Notes under the pieces: generated by a model
Databases searched by the model: none
The model's input: only the letters and a program-made list of their open reading frames with translations
Told to the model about the DNA's origin: nothing
Program-made: the position numbers and the translations under genes
Shown here: piece after piece, positions 1 to 6,990 of the stretch
Layout: each line of letters opens with the position of its first letter
How positions within the stretch are numbered: the stretch's first letter is position 1
Assembly: GCA_964525165.1 (NCBI GenBank)
Contig: CAZGGG010000054.1
Span: forward strand, 1-19,013
Reading direction: 5' to 3'
Length of the DNA: 19,013 nucleotides
Source: JAWLFI01 sp964525165
GTDB taxonomy: Bacteria > Bacteroidota > Bacteroidia > Chitinophagales > Saprospiraceae

Positions 1-95
1 AGGATCTCCTGCAGAGCCAGGGCAGCCCCAATGCCGTCACCATCTGGTTTAGTATGAGTCAGGATCGCGGTTGAGTTGTTGTGGGAAATAGTATC
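1..95 (-). pseudogene. DHH-family phosphoesterase N-terminal fragment
   Basis: Read on the minus strand, this stretch encodes the motif THTKPDGDGIGAALAL, with TAIL before it. This is the N-terminal metal-binding motif (DGDxIGS-like) of DHH/NrnA-type phosphoesterases, which degrade short oligoribonucleotides or 3'-phosphoadenosine 5'-phosphate. Only about 30 residues are present because the gene runs off the left edge. Upstream on the minus strand the same frame runs without a stop straight into a sulfatase segment, with no start codon at the usual distance. The junction lies at roughly 86-104 but cannot be placed exactly. The motif is convincing, but an intact gene is not present. Most likely this is part of an assembly chimera. 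Confidence 0.55.
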
Positions 96-262
96 CAGCA
101 GTCTTCCCATATTGTAATCCAGATTCTCAATCATTGCGTAATAAAGTGCCAGAAACTCACGCATTGTATCCTCCTGCTCTTCCGGAACATTAGACCGAAG
201 TTCCAGACTTTGAGGATCAAAGCGCTTCCACTCTTCAGGAACCACCAAAGGGAAATGTGGTG
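90..262 (-). pseudogene. sulfatase internal fragment
   Basis: The minus-strand frame from about 262 down to 90 has no stop and reads PHFPLVVPEEW, then a segment containing NVPEEQ, then LALYYAMIENLDYNMGRLLD. This is the order seen in the core of type I sulfatases (alkaline phosphatase superfamily): the KPHxPxxxP segment, then the helix YYAxIxxLDxxxGRLLD that precedes the FTSDHG metal site. Neither the N-terminal CxPSR catalytic motif nor the later metal-binding motif is present. It is therefore an internal piece of about 57 residues, flanked by mqnC on the other strand and by a DHH fragment in the same frame. The family call rests on motif recognition. The gene is broken on both sides here. 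Confidence 0.6.
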
Positions 263-828
263 GTGAGGAATGGCTGGATGTGATGCGTGCGGCCCACCAG
301 TTGCACATCACCACCAGCGCGACCATAATGTTTGGGCATATCGAAACTAATGAAGAGCGCATGGACCACTTCGTCCGATTGCGACAAGTGCAAGAGGAGA
401 AGCCCGCCGATGCGAAGGGTTTTCTGGCGTTTATTCCCTGGCCCTTCATGGACGAGGGTACCTTATTGAAGAAGCTCAAGCGAGCGCGTAATAATTGTAC
501 AGGCGATGAGTATGTGCGCATGATCGCCATGAGCAGAATCATGTTGCCCAATGTGGTCAATGTGCAGGCATCCTGGCTCACGGTAGGAAAACAAATCGGA
601 CAATTGAGCTTGCATGCCGGAGCCAATGATTTTGGCAGTATCATGATCGAGGAGAATGTGGTATCGGCAGCCGGTGCGTCCTTCCGGTTTACGGCAGACG
701 GGATTCAAAGTGCGATTCGCGAAGCAGGCTATGAGCCTCAATTGCGCACACAGGAATATGAGTTCCGTGCGCTTCCCCAAAATATAAAACAGCAGCAGCT
801 GGATAAAGAGCAATTGATTGTCGATTGA
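253..828 (+). CDS. mqnC: cyclic dehypoxanthinyl futalosine synthase MqnC, C-terminal half (5'-truncated)
   Basis: MqnC is a radical-SAM enzyme of the futalosine route to menaquinone. It cyclises dehypoxanthine futalosine. The recognisable part begins with KCGGEEWLDVMRAAHQL near 253 and continues through TTSATIMFGHIET, a segment with FLAFIPWPFM, RMIAMSRIMLPNVVNVQASW, then LHAGANDFGSIMIEENVV. All are typical of the C-terminal half of MqnC/MqnE/CofH-like enzymes. About 191 codons remain, against roughly 370 in the family. The CxxxCxxC iron-sulfur motif is missing. The frame has a stop at 211-213, and the sequence upstream of 250 belongs to unrelated minus-strand genes, so the truncation coincides with a chimeric junction. 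The GTG at 280 is not a plausible true start because family sequence extends upstream of it. The stop overlaps the next gene's ATG by one base (TGATG). Confidence 0.85.
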   Translation, partial: KCGGEEWLDVMRAAHQLHITTSATIMFGHIETNEERMDHFVRLRQVQEEKPADAKGFLAFIPWPFMDEGTLLKKLKRARNNCTGDEYVRMIAMSRIMLPNVVNVQASWLTVGKQIGQLSLHAGANDFGSIMIEENVVSAAGASFRFTADGIQSAIREAGYEPQLRTQEYEFRALPQNIKQQQLDKEQLIVD

Positions 829-1664
829 TGAATGATGTGTATAAGCAACTGGCATCTGCCCGGGAAAAATTAGAGCAAAGGATTCCGGAACCTCCTGAAT
901 TCGCTTTTGTATTAGGTACCGGCCTATCCGGATTAAAAGATAAATTGGAACGACCGATCAGAATTCCCTATGCCGAGATTCCGGGCATTCCTGCGCCTAC
1001 TGCGCCGGCTCACGAAAGTGCCTTTTTCTTTGGCTATTTTGGGGAGAAGCCTGTCCTGATGATGGGCGGTCGCTTTCATTTTTACGAAGGCTACTCGATG
1101 CAAGAAGTCACTTTTGCCGTAAGGCTGATGTGTCTCTACCCCCTAAAATTCCTGTGGATTTCGAATGCGGCAGGAGGCGTCAATGAAGCCTATGAGTCCG
1201 GAGATGTCGTGTTTGTGCGCGATCATATCAATATGATGCCGGAAACGCCTCTGAGAGGTGCCAATGATGAACGGCTGGGGCCCCGATTTCCGGATATGTT
1301 GAAAACGTATCGCGCAGACTGGAATCGGAAAGCCATGGCCATCGCTGCAGAAGAGCATTTAGGTGCTCATGAAGGGGTGTACTTCGGCTGGCAGGGACCG
1401 GCTTTGGAAACACCTGCTGAATATGAAATGATCCATCGATTGGGCGGAGATGTAGTCGGTATGTCTACCATTCCCGAAGTTTTGGTCGCCAAGCACATGG
1501 ATACGCCGGTAATGGTCAGTTCTGTGGTTTCAAATGTTTGTTATCCCCTTGAACGAATTCGGGAAACTTCAGTTGAAGATGTGATTGCGGTGGTCCAACA
1601 AACCACACCTAAATTAGAAAAGGTAGCGCATCGATTTGTGAATGAATTTGAGGGAGACGAATGA
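828..1664 (+). CDS. punA: purine nucleoside phosphorylase (trimeric PNP family)
   Basis: This enzyme catalyses reversible phosphorolysis of purine (deoxy)ribonucleosides, typically inosine and guanosine, to base plus ribose-1-phosphate in the cytoplasm. Family signatures are in order: phosphate loop GTGLSGL (residues 30-36), GRFHFYEG (81-88), NAAGG (113-117), GPALETPAE with the base-binding Glu at 194, VVGMST with Met at 212, and SNVCYP with the purine-contacting Asn at 236. The length of 278 residues is normal. I chose the ATG at 828, which overlaps the mqnC stop (TGATG). The TTG at 825 is an unneeded alternative. The 3' end overlaps the uvrA start by ATGA, so translation of all three genes is probably coupled. 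Coupling to mqnC is notable because the futalosine pathway itself splits a purine nucleoside. Specificity cannot be read from the sequence. Confidence 0.93.
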   Translation: MNDVYKQLASAREKLEQRIPEPPEFAFVLGTGLSGLKDKLERPIRIPYAEIPGIPAPTAPAHESAFFFGYFGEKPVLMMGGRFHFYEGYSMQEVTFAVRLMCLYPLKFLWISNAAGGVNEAYESGDVVFVRDHINMMPETPLRGANDERLGPRFPDMLKTYRADWNRKAMAIAAEEHLGAHEGVYFGWQGPALETPAEYEMIHRLGGDVVGMSTIPEVLVAKHMDTPVMVSSVVSNVCYPLERIRETSVEDVIAVVQQTTPKLEKVAHRFVNEFEGDE

Positions 1665-4495
1665 AAAAAGAGCCAACTTATATAGATATCTGGGATGCCC
1701 GGGAGCATAATTTGAAGGGTGTAGATGTCCGCATTCCGCATAATAAAATGACGGTAGTTACCGGGGTGAGTGGCAGTGGAAAGTCCTCTTTAGCCTTTGA
1801 TACTTTGTATGCCGAAGGCCAAAGGAGATATATGGAGACCTTTTCTTCTTACGCTCGACAGTTCATCGGGGAAATGGAGCGTCCGGAGGTTGAAAAAATA
1901 ACAGGCTTGAGTCCTGTCATCTCTATTGAGCAAAAAACAACTGGTTGGAATCCCAGATCGACCGTGGGGACTATTACGGAGATCTATGACTTTCTCCGAC
2001 TGTTGTTTGCCCGAGTGGGACATGCGTATTCTTATGAGTCCGGTGCCCGCATGGTAAAGTATACGGAACAACAGGTTTTGGAAGAGATTCTGGAACAGTT
2101 TCAGGGTGAAAAGGTCGCACTGTTGGCTCCCTTAGTGCGTGCCCGAAAGGGAAATTACCGCGAGTTATTTGATCAGGTCAAGAAGCAGGGATATAATAAA
2201 GTTCGGGTCAACGGAGAGGTCAGGGATATAGAGGCAGGAATGTCTTTGGATCGTTATAAGACCCATGATATTGAAGTCGTGGTGGATCGACTTTTGGTGG
2301 AAGCATCGAAGAAGAACCGCCTCAAACGCTCTTTGGAGCTAGCCTTCAAAATGGGCAATGATATGGTGTTTGTCATGAATTGGGATAGCAAGGAGGTCAC
2401 ACCTTTTTCCAAGCAACTCATGGATGCAGAGACGGGATTGTCCTATGAAAGCCCTTCTCCCAACACCTTCTCTTTCAACTCCCCTTATGGGGCCTGTCCG
2501 CATTGCAAAGGCTTAGGGGTGCTTCCTGATGTGGATATGGACAAAGTAATGCCGAATGAGGACTTGTCCATTAATGAGATCGGCATAGCGCCCTTTGGGG
2601 AGGTGCGAAAGAATCAAACTTTTGAGCAGTTAAGGAAAATCACGCGCCATTTTGATATCACCTTCTCAACTCCGATTAAAGATATGCCGAAGGAGGCCGT
2701 TCAGACCATCCTTTTCGGAAATGACGATTTGAATTTCAGACGCTCCCGACGATATAATAATGATTACAGTATCAATTTGGCTGAGGATGGAATTGTCAAC
2801 ATCTTAAGGAAAACTTACGAGCACACGGATTCCGAGCATCTGAGATCCTGGGCGGAAAACTTCATGACCCAGCAATTGTGTCCTGAATGTGACGGCTATC
2901 GCCTTAAGAAAGAGTCGCTTCATTTTAGGATTCACGACAAACATATCGGAGCATTAGCCACCATGGATTTGGACGAGTTATATGATTGGTTTCAAAAGGT
3001 TGACCCCCATCTCAGCGAAAAACAAAGAATCGTCGGTCAGGAGGTTTTTAAAGAACTCAGCGTTCGCTTGCACTTTATGCTTCAGGTGGGGCTGGACTAC
3101 CTCACCTTAAATCGGCCTGCACGGACGCTTTCCGGTGGAGAAGCACAAAGGACGCGGCTGGCGACGCAGATTGGAAGTCAGCTCACAGGGATTACCTACA
3201 TCTTGGACGAGCCGAGTATAGGATTACATCAAAGAGATAATCACCGGTTGATTGAAGCCCTGAAGGATCTGACGGTGATAGGGAATACGGTGGTGGTGGT
3301 AGAACACGATAAAGACATCATGCTGGCTTCAGACTATCTGATCGATCTCGGCCCGGGTGCCGGAAAGAAGGGCGGCGCGATTGTGGCAGAAGGAACACCA
3401 GACACCTTTAAGCATTTGGATTCAAAAACGGCCATGTATTTAGATGGGCGAGATGAAATATCCCTTCCGGAAAAAAGAAGACCGTATACCGGGAAAGAGA
3501 TTCGATTGACCAAAGCCACTGGACATAATTTAAAGAAGGTCGACTTGACGATTCCGCTGGGGCAGTTAATTTGTGTTACAGGAGTCAGCGGAAGTGGAAA
3601 ATCTTCCTTAATCAACGAGACTTTATATCCGATCATCAGAAGGCATTTTTACAACTCTACGCAAATTCCTTTGGCCTACGAATCCATCGAAGGATTGGAT
3701 TTGATTGACAAAGTGATCGAAGTGGATCAATCGCCCATAGGCAGAACGCCTAGATCTAATCCGGCGACCTATACGAATGTATTTAATGATATTCGAAAAT
3801 TATTTGCGGATGTTCCGGAAGCAAAGATCCGAGGATACAAGCCCGGGCGATTCAGTTTTAATGTCAAAGGAGGTCGATGCGAAGTTTGTTCCGGGGGCGG
3901 ACAGCGCTTGATCGAAATGAACTTCCTCCCCGATGTCTATGTCGATTGTGAGACCTGTCAGGGGCGCCGGTACAACAGAGAAACGCTGGAAATAATATAC
4001 AAAGGAAAGAACATCCATGATGTGTTGGATATGACGGTGGAAGAGGCAGTCGTGTTCTTCGAGCCCATTCCTAAAATTTACCGGAAGCTCAAAACGCTTA
4101 AAGACGTAGGTTTGGGGTATATCACCTTAGGCCAATCCGCACCCACATTGTCCGGAGGTGAGGCGCAACGAGTCAAGCTGGCGGAGGAATTGGCTAAGAA
4201 GGATACGGGTAAGACCCTATATATTCTCGATGAACCTTCCACCGGTCTTCATTTTCATGATATCAAGCATTTACTAAACGTAGTGCATAAACTGGTCAAC
4301 AAAGGAAATACGGTGATCATCATTGAGCACAATCTAGACATCATTAAAGTAGCGGATCATATTATTGATTTGGGTCCTGATGGTGGTAGGAAAGGAGGAG
4401 AAGTCATTTTTTCCGGTCGGCCGGAAGAGTTGATTCAGCAAAAGGATAACTATACCGCACAATATTTAAAAGACGAATTACGTATCCTCTCTTAA
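1661..4495 (+). CDS. uvrA: excinuclease ABC subunit A (UvrA)
   Basis: UvrA is the damage-recognition ATPase of nucleotide excision repair. It loads UvrB onto distorted DNA. The protein has 944 residues (E. coli has 940) and two ABC modules. Walker A motifs are GVSGSGKSS at 35-43 and again near 641-649. ABC signatures LSGGEAQR occur near 490 and in the C-terminal module. Walker B regions read YILDEPSIGLH and YILDEPSTGLH. The C-terminal zinc finger is intact, with cysteines at 740, 743, 763 and 766. The first zinc module has only its second cysteine pair (279, 282). The position of the first pair is occupied by MDAETGLSYESPSP. Another pair, CPEC, is at 407-410. The ATG at 1661 overlaps the PNP stop (ATGA). 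The stop codon sits in the left arm of a hairpin at 4494-4520. Confidence 0.98.
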   Translation: MKKEPTYIDIWDAREHNLKGVDVRIPHNKMTVVTGVSGSGKSSLAFDTLYAEGQRRYMETFSSYARQFIGEMERPEVEKITGLSPVISIEQKTTGWNPRSTVGTITEIYDFLRLLFARVGHAYSYESGARMVKYTEQQVLEEILEQFQGEKVALLAPLVRARKGNYRELFDQVKKQGYNKVRVNGEVRDIEAGMSLDRYKTHDIEVVVDRLLVEASKKNRLKRSLELAFKMGNDMVFVMNWDSKEVTPFSKQLMDAETGLSYESPSPNTFSFNSPYGACPHCKGLGVLPDVDMDKVMPNEDLSINEIGIAPFGEVRKNQTFEQLRKITRHFDITFSTPIKDMPKEAVQTILFGNDDLNFRRSRRYNNDYSINLAEDGIVNILRKTYEHTDSEHLRSWAENFMTQQLCPECDGYRLKKESLHFRIHDKHIGALATMDLDELYDWFQKVDPHLSEKQRIVGQEVFKELSVRLHFMLQVGLDYLTLNRPARTLSGGEAQRTRLATQIGSQLTGITYILDEPSIGLHQRDNHRLIEALKDLTVIGNTVVVVEHDKDIMLASDYLIDLGPGAGKKGGAIVAEGTPDTFKHLDSKTAMYLDGRDEISLPEKRRPYTGKEIRLTKATGHNLKKVDLTIPLGQLICVTGVSGSGKSSLINETLYPIIRRHFYNSTQIPLAYESIEGLDLIDKVIEVDQSPIGRTPRSNPATYTNVFNDIRKLFADVPEAKIRGYKPGRFSFNVKGGRCEVCSGGGQRLIEMNFLPDVYVDCETCQGRRYNRETLEIIYKGKNIHDVLDMTVEEAVVFFEPIPKIYRKLKTLKDVGLGYITLGQSAPTLSGGEAQRVKLAEELAKKDTGKTLYILDEPSTGLHFHDIKHLLNVVHKLVNKGNTVIIIEHNLDIIKVADHIIDLGPDGGRKGGEVIFSGRPEELIQQKDNYTAQYLKDELRILS

Positions 4496-4520
4496 AGGTG
4501 CCCACGGAAAGAGCACCTTT
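4494..4520 (+). terminator. hairpin at the end of uvrA, probable terminator
   Basis: AAAGGTGC at 4494-4501 is the exact reverse complement of GCACCTTT at 4513-4520, an 8-bp stem with an 11-base loop. It overlaps the last two bases of the uvrA TAA. A T-rich stretch, GTTTATTTTT, follows about 10 bases later rather than immediately, so it is not a textbook intrinsic terminator. It lies at the end of the three-gene mqnC-punA-uvrA run, just before a separately expressed-looking gene. Confidence 0.6.
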
Positions 4521-4532
4521 GAATGGATTGTT

Positions 4533-4540
4533 TATTTTTG
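4533..4540 (+). promoter_or_regulatory. possible Bacteroidota -7 box before the DUF6089-like gene
   Basis: TATTTTTG matches the Bacteroidota -7 consensus TAnnTTTG exactly. It ends four bases before the ATG at 4545, so transcription would begin almost at the start codon (a leaderless or near-leaderless mRNA). The nearest TTTG upstream (4518-4521) is only 11 bases away, too close for a normal -33 element. A chance match in T-rich DNA is quite possible. Confidence 0.3.
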
Positions 4541-4544
4541 CCAT

Positions 4545-5384
4545 ATGAAATGGAACTGGATTATTTTACTTGTTTTGGGTTTTGTTGTCTCATTGGAGGC
4601 ACAATATGAGAACCGGGGATGGGAGCTGGGCGGACGAGCCGGCGTATCCTACTACTTTGGGGATCTCAATACAGATTTTGACTTAACGAAACCCGGAGCC
4701 ATATTGGGGGTAGGGGCCCGATATAATATCAATAATCGATTGGCACTGTCCTTTATGTTTAATGGAAGTAGAATCTATTATCGGGATGAGTTCTCTGACA
4801 ATTTATTTCAACAAGCAAGGAATTTGAGTTTTCGAACGGATATGTTGGAATGGGCGGCTCGTTTCGAGTTTAATTTTTTAGAGTATATACATGGGGATTT
4901 GGACTATGGAGTAACACCTTACCTGCATGGAGGCTTAGGCGTTTTCTATTATCGGCCTACAGCAGAATATGAAGGGGAACGGTACAATTTGCGCTCTTTG
5001 GGTACGGAAGGACAAGTGCCGGGAGAAGAGTATTTTTTCCTCGCGACTTCCTTTATTTATGGTGCAGGTTTAAAGATCGATTTTAATTATCGCTGGAGCA
5101 TGCAGATTGATTTGAGTGCGCGCTTACTAGGAACCGACTTTTTAGATGATGTCAGTGGCACCTTCCCCGGGGAGCGGGAAATCAGAGATTTACGGACGGT
5201 AGATGTTGATGTGGCTGTCGCACTATCTGATCGATCGATTCCCAGCGACCAGTTTCCGCAAATAGGTGAGCCTGGACGGCAAAGAGGAAATGGAAGGAAC
5301 AATGATTCATTTGCCCATCTGACAGTAGGGATGTATTATTATTTCGGGCATGTCACTTGTCCGCGGATTTCTCCCTTGTACTAA
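4545..5384 (+). CDS. outer-membrane beta-barrel protein, DUF6089-like
   Basis: The product has 279 residues. It opens with a signal peptide (MKWNWIILLVLGFVVSLEAQ, cleavage probably after the SLEA stretch). The mature protein has alternating hydrophobic/polar strands rich in Gly and aromatic residues: WELGGRAGVSYYFGDLN, GVGARYNINNRLALSFMF, and a late YYYFGH. This pattern fits the Bacteroidota family annotated as DUF6089 or porin-family outer-membrane protein, with an 8-stranded-barrel look. No enzymatic motif is seen and the function is unknown. A GYFGDLN-type motif near the mature N-terminus is a usual hallmark of this family. It follows the hairpin that ends uvrA and precedes the YjbQ gene by six bases, so those two may be co-transcribed. 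The family call is by pattern recognition only. Confidence 0.75.
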   Translation: MKWNWIILLVLGFVVSLEAQYENRGWELGGRAGVSYYFGDLNTDFDLTKPGAILGVGARYNINNRLALSFMFNGSRIYYRDEFSDNLFQQARNLSFRTDMLEWAARFEFNFLEYIHGDLDYGVTPYLHGGLGVFYYRPTAEYEGERYNLRSLGTEGQVPGEEYFFLATSFIYGAGLKIDFNYRWSMQIDLSARLLGTDFLDDVSGTFPGEREIRDLRTVDVDVAVALSDRSIPSDQFPQIGEPGRQRGNGRNNDSFAHLTVGMYYYFGHVTCPRISPLY

Positions 5385-5390
5385 TACGAT

Positions 5391-5804
5391 ATGGTCACGC
5401 AGCATTTGATCCGACTTCAGCCTAAATCCAGAGGATTTCACCTTATAACGGATGAAGTATTATCAGCCATAGGAAGAAATCTGCCGGAATCAGGACTCTT
5501 TCAGTTATTTATTCAGCATACTTCAGCAGCATTGACCATTAATGAGAATGCAGATCCCACCGTTTTGGAGGATTTTGAGTTATATTTTAATCGCATCGTA
5601 CAAGAAAATATTCCGGGATTAAAACACACATTGGAAGGACCGGATGATATGCCTGCCCACATTAAATCAAGTTTAGTGGGACATCATGTTTCCCTACCTA
5701 TTCAGAATTTCCAATTAGCTTTGGGTCAATGGCAAGGCATATATTTGTGTGAATTCCGAAACCGGCCTCGCTCCAGAAATGTTATTGTAACGATTCTTTA
5801 TTGA
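5391..5804 (+). CDS. YjbQ / UPF0047 family protein
   Basis: A 137-residue cytoplasmic protein of the widely conserved YjbQ (UPF0047) family. Signatures are HTSAALTINENADP (His at 43), EGPDDMPAHIKSSL in the second half, and LALGQWQGIYLCEFRNRPR near the C-terminus. The conserved histidines and acidic residues form the family's putative metal or phosphate site. Members have been annotated as secondary thiamine-phosphate synthase because some complement thiE mutants. The physiological role is unsettled, so I do not assign a pathway. The ATG at 5391 gives the normal family length. It lies six bases after the DUF6089-like stop. Confidence 0.93.
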   Translation: MVTQHLIRLQPKSRGFHLITDEVLSAIGRNLPESGLFQLFIQHTSAALTINENADPTVLEDFELYFNRIVQENIPGLKHTLEGPDDMPAHIKSSLVGHHVSLPIQNFQLALGQWQGIYLCEFRNRPRSRNVIVTILY

Positions 5805-5850
5805 GCAACAACACGCCTTTATTTGTGTTAGTAATCAAAATAGACACTAC

Positions 5851-6933
5851 ATGTCAGAATGGGTTAAGTTAAAAGTAGACCAAATAGAGCAGGAAACACC
5901 TAGTTCTCGAACCATCAGGTTTGATGTTACGGAACAAGAGCTTCAAAAATTTGAATTCAAACCGGGGCAATTCATAGGTCTCAAAATGGAGCTGAATGGT
6001 CAGGATGAAGAGCGTTCCTACAGTCTGTCATCGAGCAATATTGATGAAGGTTTATGTATTACTGTCAAGAAAGTAGAAGGGGGAAAAGTGTCAGCTCATA
6101 TTGTAGATGTGCTGCAAGAGGGCGATGAGCTTTTATGTGCTCCTCCGGAAGGGCGATTTACCATCTCGGCAGATCCATCAAAAAGACGTAAGCATTTTTT
6201 TATTGCAGCCGGAAGTGGGATTACACCTATTTACAGTCTGATCAGATATATCTTGAATTTTGAGCCGAAGAGTGAAGTGTACTTACTCTACGGTAACCGG
6301 ACAGAAGAGGATGTGATTTTCAATGCGCAACTCGAAACTTTGGAAGAGCAATTTAGAGGGCAGTTTTTTGTCAAGCATGTATTCTCAGCGAAAAAGCCCT
6401 CGCGATGGAAGATCTTTTCCATTTCAGACGATGAAGATTGGACAGGTCGGATCGATTCTAAAAAGCTGAACAGATGGTTAAAGAAAAATTCTGACCAACA
6501 GACAGAAACCCACTACTATATTTGTGGTCCCGGAAATATGAATTTAGATCTGTATGAATACTTGAAGAACAAAGGAATTCCATCCAAACAAATTCATGTT
6601 GAATCGTTTATGACTGCTCAGGAGTTTGCTGCACGAGAGCAAGGTACCGCTGAAGGGTCTTTTTATTTAGAGGTCCAATTGAATGGTGAGCGAAAAGAAA
6701 TAGAATTGAGTGGGAATAAACCTATTCTGGAGGCATTGTTGGATGAGGGGTTGCCGGCACCGCATAGTTGTACAAGTGGGGCGTGTGCCTCCTGCATGGC
6801 TAAGGTGGAAGAAGGACAGGTTGAAATGGATGTAGATTTTGCCTTGAGTGACGAAGAAAAAGAAGACGGTTACGTGCTGACTTGTCAGGCAAGACCAGTT
6901 TCTTATAAAGTCAAGATTAATTACGATGTGTAA
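5851..6933 (+). CDS. FAD- and 2Fe-2S-containing NAD(P)H oxidoreductase, PaaE-like
   Basis: A 360-residue class-IB electron-transfer reductase. The N-terminal FAD domain carries RSYS (55-58), which contacts the flavin. The NAD(P)-binding domain carries GSGITPIYSL (from 121) and the CGPGNMN segment. The C-terminal plant-type ferredoxin domain has cysteines at 307, 312, 315 and 345 in the CxxxxCxxC...C spacing. It would pass electrons from NAD(P)H through FAD to the 2Fe-2S cluster and then to an oxygenase, desaturase or similar partner. The architecture equals that of PaaE, the phenylacetyl-CoA epoxidase reductase, but no paaABCD genes lie nearby. The partner is therefore unknown and I give no symbol. 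In Bacteroidota such proteins are often just called ferredoxin--NADP reductase. A short imperfect hairpin, AACAC/GTGTT, lies in the 46-base gap before it. Confidence 0.9.
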   Translation: MSEWVKLKVDQIEQETPSSRTIRFDVTEQELQKFEFKPGQFIGLKMELNGQDEERSYSLSSSNIDEGLCITVKKVEGGKVSAHIVDVLQEGDELLCAPPEGRFTISADPSKRRKHFFIAAGSGITPIYSLIRYILNFEPKSEVYLLYGNRTEEDVIFNAQLETLEEQFRGQFFVKHVFSAKKPSRWKIFSISDDEDWTGRIDSKKLNRWLKKNSDQQTETHYYICGPGNMNLDLYEYLKNKGIPSKQIHVESFMTAQEFAAREQGTAEGSFYLEVQLNGERKEIELSGNKPILEALLDEGLPAPHSCTSGACASCMAKVEEGQVEMDVDFALSDEEKEDGYVLTCQARPVSYKVKINYDV

Positions 6934-6980
6934 CTCTTTACAGGCAATACAAAATTGCTTACATTAAAAATAAAACTGTT

Positions 6981-6990
6981 NNNNNNNNNN
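6981..6990. other. assembly gap (10 Ns)
   Basis: Ten undetermined bases. A round number of Ns usually means a scaffold join of unknown length. It falls where the start codon and first codons of the following coiled-coil gene should be, so that gene's 5' end and the reading frame across the gap cannot be trusted. Confidence 0.97.

Noticed and set aside
1..262. A genuine sulfatase-DHH fusion protein
   Set aside because: The join takes the middle of a sulfatase to the N-terminus of a DHH protein, losing the catalytic parts of both.
81..266. Plus-strand open frame of 61 codons at the left end
   Set aside because: It is antisense to the sulfatase and DHH motifs on the minus strand and has no recognisable protein features.
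463..855. Minus-strand open frame of 130 codons opposite mqnC
   Set aside because: It is fully antisense to conserved MqnC sequence, and its Cys/His/Arg-rich composition is typical of a shadow frame.
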